64,000 bases of DNA from Raphanus sativus (GCF_000801105.2 NC_079512.1:34427848-34491847); one strand, 5' to 3'. Shown: positions 1 to 11,725, counted from the first letter of the stretch. The notes: generated from the sequence alone by a model not told the origin. Numbers and translations: made by a program.

Positions 1-640
1 AAAGCCCAAAACCAGAATAAACAATCGTGCACCTAAACGACGAAAGATCATTGAATCCACCATAACTCAAGATAATTTTGCAACTGAAAGAGTCAATACA
101 CTAACTCCCGATATGAACTGAAACCCAAGAACATGAAACTCCCAAACTTACACTACCTAGCTGAAACCCACCCACATCTTAAAACAGCAAGGTTCAAACG
201 AACTACCGAGCCGACAAGAAACACAAAGACACGCTGTCACTGTCGATCTCCAACAAAAAAGGAACAGAAGATAAAGAGCACGAAGAGATGTCAAAAGGTC
301 AAAATCAGCGGCCAAAAATTACTACAGGACCAAAACGACCAAACCCTAGGTTAAAAACCCAGATCTGAAATCGAAAAGGACCAGAGTTCCAAATCACAAC
401 CTTGCCGTACTAGATCTGAACCCAGACTCCAAATCGACTCCGAAGACACCAAGAGATATCACCGGCGCTCAACTCTTTCCACCCTTCCTCACTTTGGATC
501 ACGATTGAAAATACTTACCCATAAGAAACTACACACAGCAAACAAAGCAATCTAGAGGAATACACTCCTCTCACAGCGCCGTGGAGACCGCCGGAGAGGA
601 TGAAACCCACGACCTTTTCTTTTTTTTTGTCGCCTCTCTG
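1..640. other. Unclassified GC-richer segment at the left edge
   Basis: This segment is richer in GC than the next 2.7 kb and has no convincing coding frame on either strand. Read on the minus strand it looks like an untranslated leader, with pyrimidine-rich stretches and a GTAAGT-like site. That would fit the 5' part of a retroelement or a gene lying mostly left of the window. A long T run follows at about 641-657. I cannot assign it to a family. Confidence 0.3.
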
Positions 641-657
641 TTTTTTTTTTTTTTTTT

Positions 658-3368
658 TTGAGAGATAAACTCAATGTTTTCAACATGTAAATTGATATAG
701 TGATATTACCTTTTCAAGCTCAAGCTGTCTACAGTATAGGTTCTGTCTTCTCTGCCCAATAATTTTATAGAATTACCACCAGATTTATTATGATGGTTAT
801 GTGTATGCGTTGATGTTCTTGTATTCCTAATTTGAAATATGATGGGGAAAATATTTTACCGTGTCATTGATGTCAGTAAAAACTGACTCTAGACCATAAA
901 AATATTATAATTCAAAGCCTAAACTCTTCTTAGTTAAAAGATTAATACTTCTATAGATTTTTTTTTTTTGTTATTTTAATGTATACAACATATATAATAT
1001 ACCCATATAACAGAAGATTTGTCCATATTGGAAAAGATCAAATGTCAATAGAACAGAATATTAAAATAAGTAACATTGCAGAAAATAGTATTTTATTTTA
1101 TGGCAGTTGTAGAGCATTTGATTCTTCATTTGCAATACTAAAAGCAAGATACCCAATCAAGTACCTAATATATTCACGTTTCTTGAATAATCATATATTC
1201 ATTATATGTCAATGTAGACGTAACAAATGGAATTTCATTCAGTTCAAAAAAGGGGATTTATTACATAATTTCTTAAACCAAATTCTGACAAGAAGTTTAC
1301 AGATAAGTTTTTTCTTCTTTTTGGTCATCCATAGCTACGTTTTATTCAGAATGGTAAAGGTCTTTTTACAGGCAAGAATGTGCTGTGATTTTTGCTAATA
1401 CAAATATGTCTAGTGTATATGTATAGTATGTGTTGTGGAAAAAGATGATACATGGTATATATATTTATAATATTATATATATTTCTATAATATTATTTAA
1501 AAAATCAATTTTATATGTGTCATGTTCATGTTAATTCTCATGATGGTTAATTACAAAGATAACACTAATAAAAAAAGATATTATTTAGATTGCCAATAAT
1601 AGTAATTATTCATGTTTCCTTTTTTTAATAAAATTGCGATTATTTTTTTAATTTTAAAATTTTCTTTTTGACTAAAGCGCATAAATAATAAAAGGAAAGG
1701 TTTATAAAATATGAACATAGATTCTTTTATAAAACCATATTTAGTTCTATTTTTCTTTATGCTTCCTAAAACAACAATAATAAAAACATCTATAGTTTAT
1801 ATATATAACATAACTTTACAAAAATTGAAGAAAAATAATAGTCAAGACATTCTTTTCAAAATTATAATATTTTTATTATAAATATATTTTTGATCGATGT
1901 TCAAAAACTATATTTTCTGTTCAAATAATTAATAACAAATAATTTTAAACAGCATAAATGATAATCTAATATATTATTTTCAAAAATGAAAATAAATTAT
2001 GATTTTTTAAAACCAAATAAATATTTAAAATGCGAGGCTGCAAGAAGACAAACAATATTTCTATTATAAATATATTTTGATTAAATGAATAGAATTTTTA
2101 TAAAAAAAATCATCAACACTTTAATTTTTTAATTTTATTGAAAAAAACATATATCAAAAAATTATACATAATCTTATAAAATATATTTATCATCCTAAGA
2201 TAAAATTTAAAAAAAATCTAATTAACAAGATGTTCTTACTTTTGTCTAATTGTAATCAAAACAACTGTGATTCACTTCAAAAAATATACAATCCAATATA
2301 CTAAAATACAAACAACCGATCATTTTTTAATCTGAACAATCAAATCAACCAATTATTGTGAGTGCTTATGGATTTTTATAGTACCACAAGTTGCATTTAT
2401 TAATACCACTCTGATTTAATATCTATGTTTCCTATTTTTCTAAAACAATATATACAAATTTATACAAGAATTTTGAAATATATTAAAAATATAAGAGGAT
2501 AAATTGAACTACATAAAGTTAAGAAAACAATAATCTAGTTTTAACATAGTAAAAATCCTTGTAATTTAAAATAATTGATATAATTCAACATATAAAAAAA
2601 TTGAAATACTACAAAATGTTATATGTAAAAAAACATATCTAATTAAGATATGAACATAATTATACATAAGATTTTTATTATACATATAAATTAAAACTTA
2701 TAAATAAACGAAAAATTATATTTATGAATTATTTTTTCAGCATTTATGAATTATTATAATTTAGTTATTACGTAAATGTTCGTATTTGTGCATAACTAAG
2801 TGAGAATCACCTAGTTTTATATTATATGTACTATATGTATATGTATGTATATATACTGGGTGTAAATTTTAGTTTGTATATGACAATTTACCCAACATGA
2901 CAATTCACCCAACTAATAAATATCAATTTCGCCTCTAAAGTGTGTTTCATTAATAAGTGAGTACGTGAAAGTATTATATGCATAAAGTCTCAGCATGATT
3001 TGTTTCTTACGCAAGGAATAATGTGTGGATGTTGTGGAAAACATGTGCATATTTTTATGTTAACATTGTTTTTTCTTATTGTGTTGTATTTAAAAAGCTT
3101 TTGATGGGTTAAAGAAACAATATTTTTTGTTGATCTTACCATTAAAAAGAAAAGCTGATTTACTTCATTTGTCATTTGACATAATTTTTGTACTTCAGAA
3201 TTGTTTTTGTATATCTACTAATACACTAATACACAACTCTTGAATTTATTTTATTTTTTTCTGAGAGACTCCACAACTGAATTAAATAGTGTATTAGCAA
3301 ATCGACCCAAAAACAAAATGTAAAACTATGACTTGGTTGTTTCTCACAAATGTATTGTTAGAGGAGAA
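658..3368. other. AT-rich intergenic desert
   Basis: About 2.7 kb of very AT-rich DNA. The open frames here (for example 979-1398) are low-complexity, lack splice context and show no recognisable domain, so I call no gene. Decayed transposon DNA is the likely content. Confidence 0.6.
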
Positions 3369-4278
3369 TCTATACTATTAAAGCAGGATTCTATTGGTTT
3401 TTTTACTAAAAATACCACTTTTTTTAATACCATTGCATATTTCATTAAGTGCAATCAAATAATATTAATAACACATCTATATTGGGTCATTTTTTGTAAA
3501 ATCCAGCATATTGTCCACATCATCTCTTTTGGGCCATTTGGGCCGATTAACAAATCAGATTCAGTTTTTATTTTTTTCGGATTGGGTTAGAGTTGGATCT
3601 TTCTGGATCCGGGTGGGTTTGGTTCTCATGCATAAGAACCTGAAAATAACCAAATAACCAAAATATCTAAAACGGGTTCGGTTATTTATACTCAGAATAA
3701 CCAAAGTATCCGATTCGATTCAAATTTTTGTATCCAAATTACTCAAAAGTAACCGAAAGTAACCAAAAATATCCATTCTATACAGTTTTTTTGGGTAAAC
3801 TTTTATCCAAACTATCATATTTTATCCAAAAATACTCAAAAGTACTAAAAATAACTACTATAGTTAACTTATGATATTAATTTAAAATATTAAAATAATT
3901 ATATATAATTATAACATATATTTTTAGATATATATTCACATTTCGGGTATCTTCGGGTACTCATTTGGTTCTTGGTTCGGATCGGGTTTGGATCGGTTCT
4001 TCGGATATAGCAATTTAGAATTCATTCGGATATTTACCCCGGGTCTGATCGGTTTCGGTAGCCTGATTTTTTGGTCGGTTTTGGGTTGGTTCTTCGGGTC
4101 CGGATATTGTGATCAGGCCTATACTCATTTAAAATGAAACACGATAAAAAAGATAAAAAACTTAAGTCTTTTATAAAAAAACAAATATATGAAAATATGA
4201 TATTTATTAAATATTTGTCAATTTAAAAAAAAATAAAGGAAAATAAACCCGCGCTTTAAAAGCGCGGATCAAATCTAG
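3369..4278 (+). mobile_element. Non-autonomous Helitron (about 0.9 kb)
   Basis: The element starts with TC followed by TATACTATTAAAG, a typical crucifer Helitron 5' end. It ends with a GC-rich hairpin (CCGCGCTTT/AAAGCGCGG, about 4249-4267) followed after a few bases by CTAG. The base before TC is A and the base after CTAG is T, as expected for A^T insertion without target duplication. The interior holds repeated short 'ggttcgg' and 'aaccga' segments and no Rep/helicase frame. The Helitron rules are established knowledge; the boundaries are read from the sequence. Confidence 0.8.
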
Positions 4279-4365
4279 TATAAATTTTAAAACTAAAGAA
4301 GCTAGCATTATTTAAAGCGCGGGTCAAATCTAGTATAAATTTTAAAACTAAAGAAGCTAGCATCA
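4256..4365 (+). repeat. Tandem duplication of the Helitron 3' end plus flank
   Basis: The last ~20 bp of the Helitron, its CTAG end and about 30 bp of downstream flank are repeated after 55 bp. The two CTAG ends lie at 4275-4278 and 4330-4333, and both are followed by the same 'tataaattttaaaactaaag' flank. The second copy keeps only half of the hairpin. Confidence 0.85.
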
Positions 4366-5243
4366 TCTGGCTTCTATAAAAATAAATTATTGCATACCAA
4401 ATGCAAATCTCAAATCTTTCCCTCTATTATTATATGTGACTGTTGTTTCCTCTCTCTTTTATTATAAGTAGATAAAATTAAGAAATCTTTACAGAAAAAT
4501 AGATTAAAAGGAAATCTTTTTTAATAAGATTGAGAGAGAGGGAGGCCATCTCGATAAGAGAGGAACCCAATCGAGAGAGAGAGAGAGAGACAGAGAGAGA
4601 ATGGGATGTCTTGTAGAATGAACAAAACATCCTCTGTTTCTCTTGTCTTTGTCCCTTTTCCTAGATCTTAAGGTTTTCCATATTTTGTAAATCATCTGGG
4701 TCCTCTCTCCAAAAATGGTGAATTTCATCATCCACATATTTTAATTTTAAATTTTTTTTTTCAAATCTAACGTTTTTTCTTTTCTTCTTTTCTGTCGCTG
4801 TCCATTTGCCGTTTTTTCATCCTATTAAATGTCTGTTTCATTCATCTGTAGTTCTTTTGTCTGAAAATTTATATTGTTCTTTGTTTTGATTGGATGCTTC
4901 GTTGATCCATTGTCAGATTTGAAGATACTCAATTCCGATTTGACCGGGGACTTGGATTCTGTTTTCAGACAAAAAAAAAAGAAAGTAGATTTTCATGTTT
5001 CTCTTACCGTTTGAAGTTTCAGTTTTCTATCTTTAGATGTCTCAACAATCTATGTAGATAATTGTCTTTATGATCAGATGAAACTCATCACAAACCGCAT
5101 AGCTTTAAGCTCTTTAAATCTCACACACGATCGTCATTAAGATTCGCTCAAACATTTTCAAACTGATCCGTGTTTTACAAGATTGGCTTCATCGAGAATT
5201 TTGAGATCGCGTTTGTCTTTTTTTTTTTTTGCAGGAGCAAAAG
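4366..5243 (+). other. Promoter and 5' leader of the RRM gene
   Basis: No coding frame is supported. A GA-rich tract lies near 4556-4600. A T-rich run ending in GCAG at 5231-5234, nine bases before the ATG, looks like the acceptor of an intron in the 5' untranslated leader. Confidence 0.6.
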
Positions 5244-6717
5244 ATGGAATCTGCATCGGATCTGGGGAAGCTATTCGTCGGCGGGATCTCGTGGGACACA
5301 GATGAAGAACGACTCGGAGAGTATTTTAGCAAGTACGGAGATTTAGTCGAGTCTGTGATCATGAGAGACCGCGCCACGGGACGTGCACGTGGCTTTGGTT
5401 TCATCGTCTTTGCAGATCCTTCTGTCGCTGAGAGAGTCATCATGGATAAACACACCATCGATGGCCGCACGGTTTATTAATTAAATCTTTTCCTCCTAAA
5501 AATTCAAAAAGATCCTTTCACTGATGTGTCTTTGAGCAATGGATTTCATGCTTGTGCAGGTCGAGGCGAAGAAAGCTGTTCCACGGGATGATCATCAGCA
5601 AGTGCTGAAACGGCACGCTAGTCCGATGCACCTTATCTCACCTAGTCACGGTGGGAGAACAAAGAAGATCTTCGTTGGTGGTTTACCATCGAGCATCACC
5701 GAGGCCGAGTTCAAGAGCTACTTTGATCAGTTTGGTACGATCGCTGATGTTGTGGTGATGTATGATCACAACACACAGAGGCCACGAGGGTTTGGCTTCA
5801 TCACTTTTGATTCGGAAGAGTCTGTGGATATGGTTCTTCACAAGACCTTCCACGAGGTTAACGGCAAAATGGTTGAGGTTAAAAGAGCAGTGCCAAGGGA
5901 GCAGCCTTCCTCAGCGTCTGTTAACCGAAGCCCGGTGATTGGGTTTGGTGGTAATAACTATGGAGTAGTCTCTTCTAATAGGTCATCTGGTGATAGCTAC
6001 TTCAGTAGTTTTGCTCCTGGCCGGTTTAGTCCTATTGGTAGCGGTAGAAATGATTTCTCTAACTTTGGTCTTGGCTTGAATCAAGAACTGAGTTTGAATG
6101 GAGACACACTTGGGTATAGCCGGATCCCTGGTGGGCAATACTTCAACAACGCTTCACCAAACCGTTACAACTCTCCAATTGGATTCAACAGAGGCGACTC
6201 TGCTTACAACCCCAGCAATAGAGACTTGTGGGGAAACAGTCCAGGCCTGAACTTGGGTGTCTCCGTTGGTAACAGCAACGGAGGAAACTGGGGGCTTTCT
6301 GATACTAATGGCTATGGGAGAAACTTTGGGACGGGCTCTGGACTTTCTGCGTTATCATTCTCTGGTAACAACAACAACAACAACACAAACGGTTTTGATG
6401 GGTCTATAGGGGAGTTGTACAGAGGCAGCTCGGTTTATAGCGACTCAACGTGGCAGCAGATGTTGCCTCATCAGTCTTCTAATGAGTTAGAGGGCTTGTC
6501 TCGCTCTTATGGGTTTGGCATTGGCAATGTAGGCTCAGAACCATCTGGTAATGCCTCTGAGGGTTACCCTGGAAGCTACAGTGTTGGAGGAAATAGACAA
6601 ACAAATAGAGGTACTTGTCTTTAAAGGCCTTTAGCTTTGTTGATATCTTCTGATGCTTTTCGATTCTCTAGTTGAGTATATAACTGAGTTTAACATTTTT
6701 TAGGTATTGAAGCATAG
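5244..6717 (+). CDS. Two-RRM hnRNP-like RNA-binding protein
   Basis: Predicted 430-residue RNA-binding protein of the Musashi/hnRNP A-B type. RRM1 has RNP2 LFVGGI (residues 10-15) and RNP1 RGFGFIVF (49-56). RRM2 has RNP2 KIFVGGL (112-118) and RNP1 RGFGFITF (152-159). The C-terminal half is Gly/Asn/Ser-rich with an Asn run, like the low-complexity tails of plant hnRNPs. Exons: 5244-5471, 5560-6610, 6704-6717. The start is the first ATG after a likely leader-intron acceptor. Exon 2 could read to TAA at 6622-6624, but GT at 6611 and AG at 6702-6703 give a C-terminus NRGIEA, which I prefer. Synteny (from memory) points to the At4g26650 orthologue. Such proteins act in the nucleus or cytoplasm on mRNA; the targets here are unknown. 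Confidence 0.9.
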
Positions 6718-7776
6718 AGAAAAATCAATGAAGAAAGTGATACTTGTAGATCAAGAAACAAGCAGAGTTGTAATTTAGTATCATCAAAAGTAGAGAAAGA
6801 GATACCAACTTTCTTCGTCACAGTGAGTTTCTGTTTTTTTTTTTTTTTTTTTAATTCTTCTGTATCTAATTCTTACATAAAGATAAAGATCAGATAAGTA
6901 GCTGCAAAGATGCAAAGATGGGATGACTAAAAGAATTGGTTTCTTCGTTTGTCTCCATAGTAATAACTAGAGATCGTTAATTCTCGATCACTATATTTCT
7001 TTAGGTTTTCACTTCTTCTTCCTTCAAGATTCTTGATGTTGTGTGCTCTGTTTGTAACTCTAATTGTTACCTTTTTTTTTCCTTTGGTATAAACTTTGGA
7101 TTTGAATTGTTGATGAGAATTTTATATTAGTGTGAGAGGAAACATTGTCCAAAAATGATTATATGTATTTTGTTGCATTTGATATTATCCTTTTTTTGTT
7201 TTTACTTGATTTGATTTGTTATTTTCAAGTTATAAGACTGGTTCAGCGCATATAATTCATATTTTATGTGAAAAATGTAAAGCTGGTCAGTGTTTAGAAA
7301 ATGCATTTTTCACAGATCTAAGAGGGTGCTAACATCTTGGTATGGTTTACAAATAAAGTACTATAGTTTGCCAGCCAAACTTGTTGAACACGTAAGGTCT
7401 AAGAAAGATTCCATCCCCATATGTTTTTCTTAAATACTCTTTACTTGAGCCAAGTTACTATCATGTTGTAAAGGTTGGAAACATTCATTGCATTGCATGC
7501 ATTGATTCATCTTTTACTTTGTTTTTTCAGCCTTAAGATGGCTATTAACAGGCAGCATAAAACAATTTGAACCAAGTTATGACAGAAAAATAGTAGGTTT
7601 ACATTTTAGACCATTATAATATATACATAATTGAGCCCAAGCCCAATTCTCAGCCACTATGAAGAAAACGCCATCGTTTACTGTGCAAGCAAAGCAGTCT
7701 GTCATCTTCTGTGTAAGAAATATCTTATCTTAGGTACAGACCGGACAGTATCTTCAGACTTCAACTTCTCTTAGCT
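6718..7776. other. Intergenic; 3' flank and HP20 promoter
   Basis: About 1 kb with no supported gene. It contains the 3' untranslated region of the RRM gene, poly-T runs and, near the right end, the leader of the next gene. I recall that A. thaliana has another gene (At4g26660) between these two; I see no trace of it here. Confidence 0.5.
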
Positions 7777-8853
7777 ATGTCGGCCGATGATTCTTCAAAT
7801 GTTACAGATATCGACGGGAAGCTAGAGTTCAATTCGAACGTTAACTCTGACGGTGACGATGCAGCCGATAATGATTCCTCAAAGGCATTCACTATTCCTG
7901 CTCCCGCCGTTTGTCTTGTTCGGTTTGCTGGAGATGCAGCTGGTGGTGCCGTCATGGGCTCTATCTTTGGATATGGTGCCTCTTCTTTATTTCTCTTTTG
8001 TTTCTTGTTTGACTTGTTTTATCTGCTGTTACTTTACTCAGTGAACTGAGATTTACTCTGTTCTTGGGTAACATGATTCTAGAAGCAGAATTAGCTTGGT
8101 TTTGGCTGAAGAGTCTGTTAGTGTATATGATTGGCTGCTGAAACTTTTAGTTTGAGTTTATTGAACTCTCAAGCATTTGTCTCACTATACAAGTTCGGGT
8201 TCAGGTTCAGGATTGTTCAAGAAGAAAGGCTTTAAAGGATCATTTGCAGATGCAGGGCAGTCTGCAAAGGTAACGAAGTTTACATATATGCTTTATTGTT
8301 AGCAGTTAAACTGAGTCATTTGCAATTTTCTTGTTTCAAGACTTTTGCTGTTTTGTCCGGAGTACACAGTTTGGTTGTTTGCCTTCTGAAACAACTCAGA
8401 GGGAAAGATGACGGTGCGGCTCTTTCAAATTACACATGCCTACTTTTAGTTTTACATCAACTTGTAATGTCTCTCTTACTTAATAAATTTCATCTGCAGC
8501 CATTAATGTTGGAGTTGCTGGGTGCTGCACCGGTCTTGCTCTTAGTTTCCCTGGTAAATCAAACCGATTATCGTGTTTTCTACTTTTGGTTAGCATCATA
8601 AAGACGGATTAGTCACACATAAAAGGCTAGCTAACCAGATATATCCTTAATATGGTCAGGTGCTCCACAAGCTCTTCTACAGAGTTGCCTCACTTTTGGG
8701 GCTTTCTCTTTTATCCTTGAGGGACTAAACAAAAGACAAACAGCTACCAAAACGGAGACTTGGGAGATCATCAACGTCCTTTACCACTCTCCCTGGCTCT
8801 CCCGATCCATGAAGAAATCAGAGGAGCCTTCTCTTCTTTCTGCAAGTCCTTAG
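7777..8853 (+). CDS. HP20: Tim17/Tim22/Tim23 (PRAT) family protein, HP20-like
   Basis: Predicted 194 residues from five exons: 7777-7975, 8205-8269, 8341-8413, 8500-8553, 8660-8853. The N-terminus (about 35 residues) is acidic and Asp/Ser/Asn-rich. It is followed by the Gly/Ala-rich hydrophobic segments of the PRAT family, including [16 protein letters not shown] at the end of exon 1, then [18 protein letters not shown] and a final [14 protein letters not shown] helix. From memory, the A. thaliana counterpart at this position (At4g26670) was described as HP20, an inner chloroplast envelope protein in import of precursors lacking transit peptides; its family relatives form mitochondrial inner-membrane translocases. 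Family assignment is firm; location and partner proteins are inferred from orthology. Confidence 0.88.
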
Positions 8854-9135
8854 CTAAACCCAAGAAGATCTAGTTTCCCATGATTCTCCTTTTCTAGTGC
8901 CTTAGGTTCTCTCTGTAGATTGTTTGTTAATCATTCCCTGCTTTTGTTCTACTTTGTGAGAGAATGTTTTATGAATTGAAAAGGTTAATTGATGTACTCT
9001 GTGTATCGTTTGCTCCATAAATACGATCTTTTTGTTTTGTTCCAAGGTTGGAGATGGTGAAGGTAAGATTACAAGAAAATACTAAAAAAGAAATTGGAAC
9101 TGTTATTATGCTGACATAATCTGAATCTTGAGAAG

Positions 9136-9321
9136 TCACTTGCCTTGTTTCTGCCTGATGCGTTCTTTGACGAAATCATTACGGGCTTTAGTACGAGCTT
9201 GCTGAGGAGCAACGTTGAGATACGAAAGATGGATTCCAACGGCGAAAAGAGCTGCCCCTGATGCAAAAAACGCCACCGTCATCGCCAGTTTTCTCGGTGA
9301 TGATGGATAGCAAAACGACAT
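9136..9321 (-). CDS. Small single-span membrane protein (61 aa), unknown function
   Basis: A 61-residue frame in one exon. A short Ser/Pro/Lys-rich N-terminus is followed by one hydrophobic helix (about residues 12-34, MTVAFFASGAALFAVGIHLS), then a strongly basic tail (TKARNDFVKERIRQKQGK). This layout is that of a small organelle or ER membrane protein. I do not recognise the family. It lies 282 bp from the end of the convergent HP20-like gene and has an AT-rich leader on its upstream side. Its amino-acid composition and clean start-to-stop frame argue that it is real, but expression is unproven. Confidence 0.6.
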   Translation of the reverse strand: MSFCYPSSPRKLAMTVAFFASGAALFAVGIHLSYLNVAPQQARTKARNDFVKERIRQKQGK

Positions 9322-9801
9322 TCTCTCAAATGCAGCTAATCAAACTCTTCGTTTTTGCTACAAATATTCAAAGGTTTATGAATTAGTGAAAGGAATACAT
9401 ACTAATGAATCGAGATGAAAATGATCGTGAAAAGAACATTCAAGCAACTAGGAAGAGAAAGTAGACAGACACAATGGTCAAAGTCAAAGAAGAGAAACTT
9501 TCTTAGAGACATTCGATCGAACAGTTTGTGTGCACTATCTATGTTTCTTAAAAAAAATACCAAAATAGCACACATCTAGAAACATGTTGAGTATTAATGA
9601 CCAAACTACGAGCACAGAAATTACGTAAACTGGTTTTGTATAAGTTTCCGGGTTTTACCATAGGGGGGGGAGCGGAAGCTCTGAGTTTTCTGCAGCTATA
9701 GACGCGCACAATATACAAAACAAAGATCGGAAGATCTTCTCAGAGCGACAATTATCTTTGACGACGTTCCAATTATCGTAACTAAAACCGTTAGGCACGA
9801 A
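9322..9801. other. Upstream region of the small gene and the tRNA
   Basis: No coding frame is supported. It contains leader and promoter DNA of the 61-residue gene and an eight-G run near 9663-9670. CAA-containing AT-rich sequence lies just upstream of the tRNA, as is common for plant tRNA genes. Confidence 0.45.
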
Positions 9802-9873
9802 GGGGATGTAGCTCAGATGGTAGAGCGCTCGCTTAGCATGCGAGAGGTACGGGATCGATACCCCGCATCTCCA
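9802..9873 (+). tRNA. tRNA-Ala (AGC), T-stem one base short
   Basis: Cloverleaf: acceptor GGGGATG pairs with CATCTCC, D arm GCTC...GAGC, anticodon stem CTCGC/GCGAG with loop TTAGCAT, so the anticodon is AGC (9835-9837) and the tRNA reads alanine. The discriminator is A, and a T7 run follows at 9875-9881. The T arm reads CGGG-ATCGATA-CCCCG: the 5' strand has four bases where five are normal, making the gene 72 nt instead of 73. A box and B box are recognisable. The missing G may reduce function or be a sequence error. Confidence 0.92.
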
Positions 9874-9874
9874 A

Positions 9875-9881
9875 TTTTTTT
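9875..9881 (+). terminator. RNA polymerase III T-run terminator
   Basis: Seven consecutive T residues start two bases after the end of the tRNA. T4 or longer is the standard Pol III stop signal. Confidence 0.85.
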
Positions 9882-10141
9882 ATTCTTCCTTCTATCATGA
9901 GCTTACATAGAAAGGCCTCTCTAAATATTTTTTGTTAGGGGCCAGTGGGCTTCTCAGAGAAAGATTAACAAATGTTCATCACTCTATTCTCCTCTACTTA
10001 CATTTTAAATTGTGTTTAGACTTCCTTCGGCACTCCGACGCCGTCTCCGAAGTATAACTCTCCGCAGTAGCTAAGAAGACAAGTACCGCTGGTGAAAACC
10101 TGATTTCTCTGCTAAAATCTCCAAAAGCTTACTGTATTAGG

Positions 10142-11725
10142 ATGATCCGCACAACAAGCACTGGTGTTCATCGCCTTCGTCTGTGTTTCCGATTCTCAAA
10201 TTTCGCTAGCTACGGCGAGCGAGATCCATCATCTGCAAACCCTACTCTCGTCTCTAGAAACAAGAACAACACAATCCCGATCCCACACAGGAGCAACCCC
10301 GAACCCAAAGGCCAAGATCTCGACTTCGTCAACGTAGCTCACAGCCACCTGATTCAATCCGATTGGGACAAGCTCGAGAAGCTCTCCCACCGCTTGGACT
10401 CGTTCAGAGTCAAGAACATACTCCTCAAGATCCAGAAAGATCACGTTCTCTCCCTCGAGTTCTTCAACTGGGTGAAACACAAGAGCCCGGGCTCACACTC
10501 TCTCGACACCAACGCCATCCTCCTCCACGCTCTCACCAAGAACCGCAAGTTCAAATCCGCAGAGTCCATCCTGAGAGAGATACTACTCTCAACCAACGAC
10601 TTGGATTTTCCCGCGAAGCTGTTCGATGCCTTGTTGTACTCTTACAGGGAATGCGACTCTTCGCCACGAGTGTTTGATTCGCTCTTCAAAGCCTTTGCTC
10701 ATTTGAACAAGTTCAGAAACGCTACGGATGCGTTTACGCAGATGAAGGAGTACGGTTTCTTCCCGAACGTCGAGTCTTGCAACGCGTACGTGAGCTCGCT
10801 GCTCGGTCATGGGAGGGTTGATATCGCTCTGAGGTTTTACCGAGAGATGAGGCGGTGTAAGATATCACCCAACACGTACACTCTCAACATGGTTATCTCG
10901 TGTTACTGTCGGTCCGGGAAACTCGACAAGGGTGTTGAGTTGCTACAAGACATGGAGAGGTTGGGTTTTAGGGCAACAAACGTGTCGTATAATACGTTGA
11001 TAGCTGGTCACTGCGAGAAAGGTCTTTTGAGTTCGGCTTGGAAGCTTAAGAACGTGATGGGGAAGAACGGGTTGCAGCCTGACGTGGTTACTTTCAACAC
11101 TCTTATTCATGGGTTCTGCAGAGATGTGAAGTTGAAAGAAGCTAGTAAGCTTTTCGGCGAGATGAAAGCGGCGAACGTGGCGCCCAACACTGTCACTTAC
11201 AACACTTTGATTAACGGGTACAGTCAACAGAATGATCACGAGATGGCGTATCGGTTTTATGAAGATATGGTCTTCAAAGGGATCGAGCGTGATATTTTGA
11301 CGTACAATGCGTTGATCTTGGGACTGTGCAAGCAAGCTAAGACGAAGAAAGCTGCACACTTTGTCAAGGAACTGGACAAAGAGAGATTGGTGCCGAACTC
11401 GTCGACCTTCTCTGCGTTAATAATGGGACAATGCGTGAGGAGAAACGCGGACCGTGGATTTGAACTGTACAGAAGCATGATTAGGAGCGGTTGCCATCCG
11501 AATGAAGAAACATTCGATGTTTTGATCTCTGCCTTTTGTAAGAATGAGGATTTTGATGGAGCTGCTCAGGTGTTGAAGGAAATGGTCAGAAGATCAGTTC
11601 ATCTTGATTCAAGGACTCTTCATCAGGTCTGCAATGGACTAGAGCATCAAGGGAAAGACCAACTTGCGAAAGAGTTGTTACAGAAGTTGGAAGCCAAAAA
11701 AGTTTCTTCAAGAACCTTTAAGTAG
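10142..11725 (+). CDS. P-class pentatricopeptide repeat protein
   Basis: Intronless 527-residue frame. The N-terminus is rich in Arg, Ser and Thr and poor in acidic residues (MIRTTSTGVHRLRLCFRF...), typical of an organellar, probably mitochondrial, targeting peptide. From about residue 200 on, 35-residue PPR units run in tandem; good examples contain PNVESCNAYV, PNTYTLNMVISCYCR, PDVVTFNTLIHGFCR, PNTVTYNTLINGYSQ and PNSSTFSALIMGQCV. No E, DYW or SMR domain follows, so this is a P-class protein expected to bind specific organellar RNA and affect its stability, processing or translation. The RNA target is unknown. It is convergent with SHV3, 290 bp away. Position suggests the At4g26680 orthologue (from memory). 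Confidence 0.92.
   Translation: MIRTTSTGVHRLRLCFRFSNFASYGERDPSSANPTLVSRNKNNTIPIPHRSNPEPKGQDLDFVNVAHSHLIQSDWDKLEKLSHRLDSFRVKNILLKIQKDHVLSLEFFNWVKHKSPGSHSLDTNAILLHALTKNRKFKSAESILREILLSTNDLDFPAKLFDALLYSYRECDSSPRVFDSLFKAFAHLNKFRNATDAFTQMKEYGFFPNVESCNAYVSSLLGHGRVDIALRFYREMRRCKISPNTYTLNMVISCYCRSGKLDKGVELLQDMERLGFRATNVSYNTLIAGHCEKGLLSSAWKLKNVMGKNGLQPDVVTFNTLIHGFCRDVKLKEASKLFGEMKAANVAPNTVTYNTLINGYSQQNDHEMAYRFYEDMVFKGIERDILTYNALILGLCKQAKTKKAAHFVKELDKERLVPNSSTFSALIMGQCVRRNADRGFELYRSMIRSGCHPNEETFDVLISAFCKNEDFDGAAQVLKEMVRRSVHLDSRTLHQVCNGLEHQGKDQLAKELLQKLEAKKVSSRTFK

Noticed and set aside
979..1398. 139-residue open frame in AT-rich DNA
   Set aside because: Low-complexity composition, no domain, no splice or promoter context; typical random frame.
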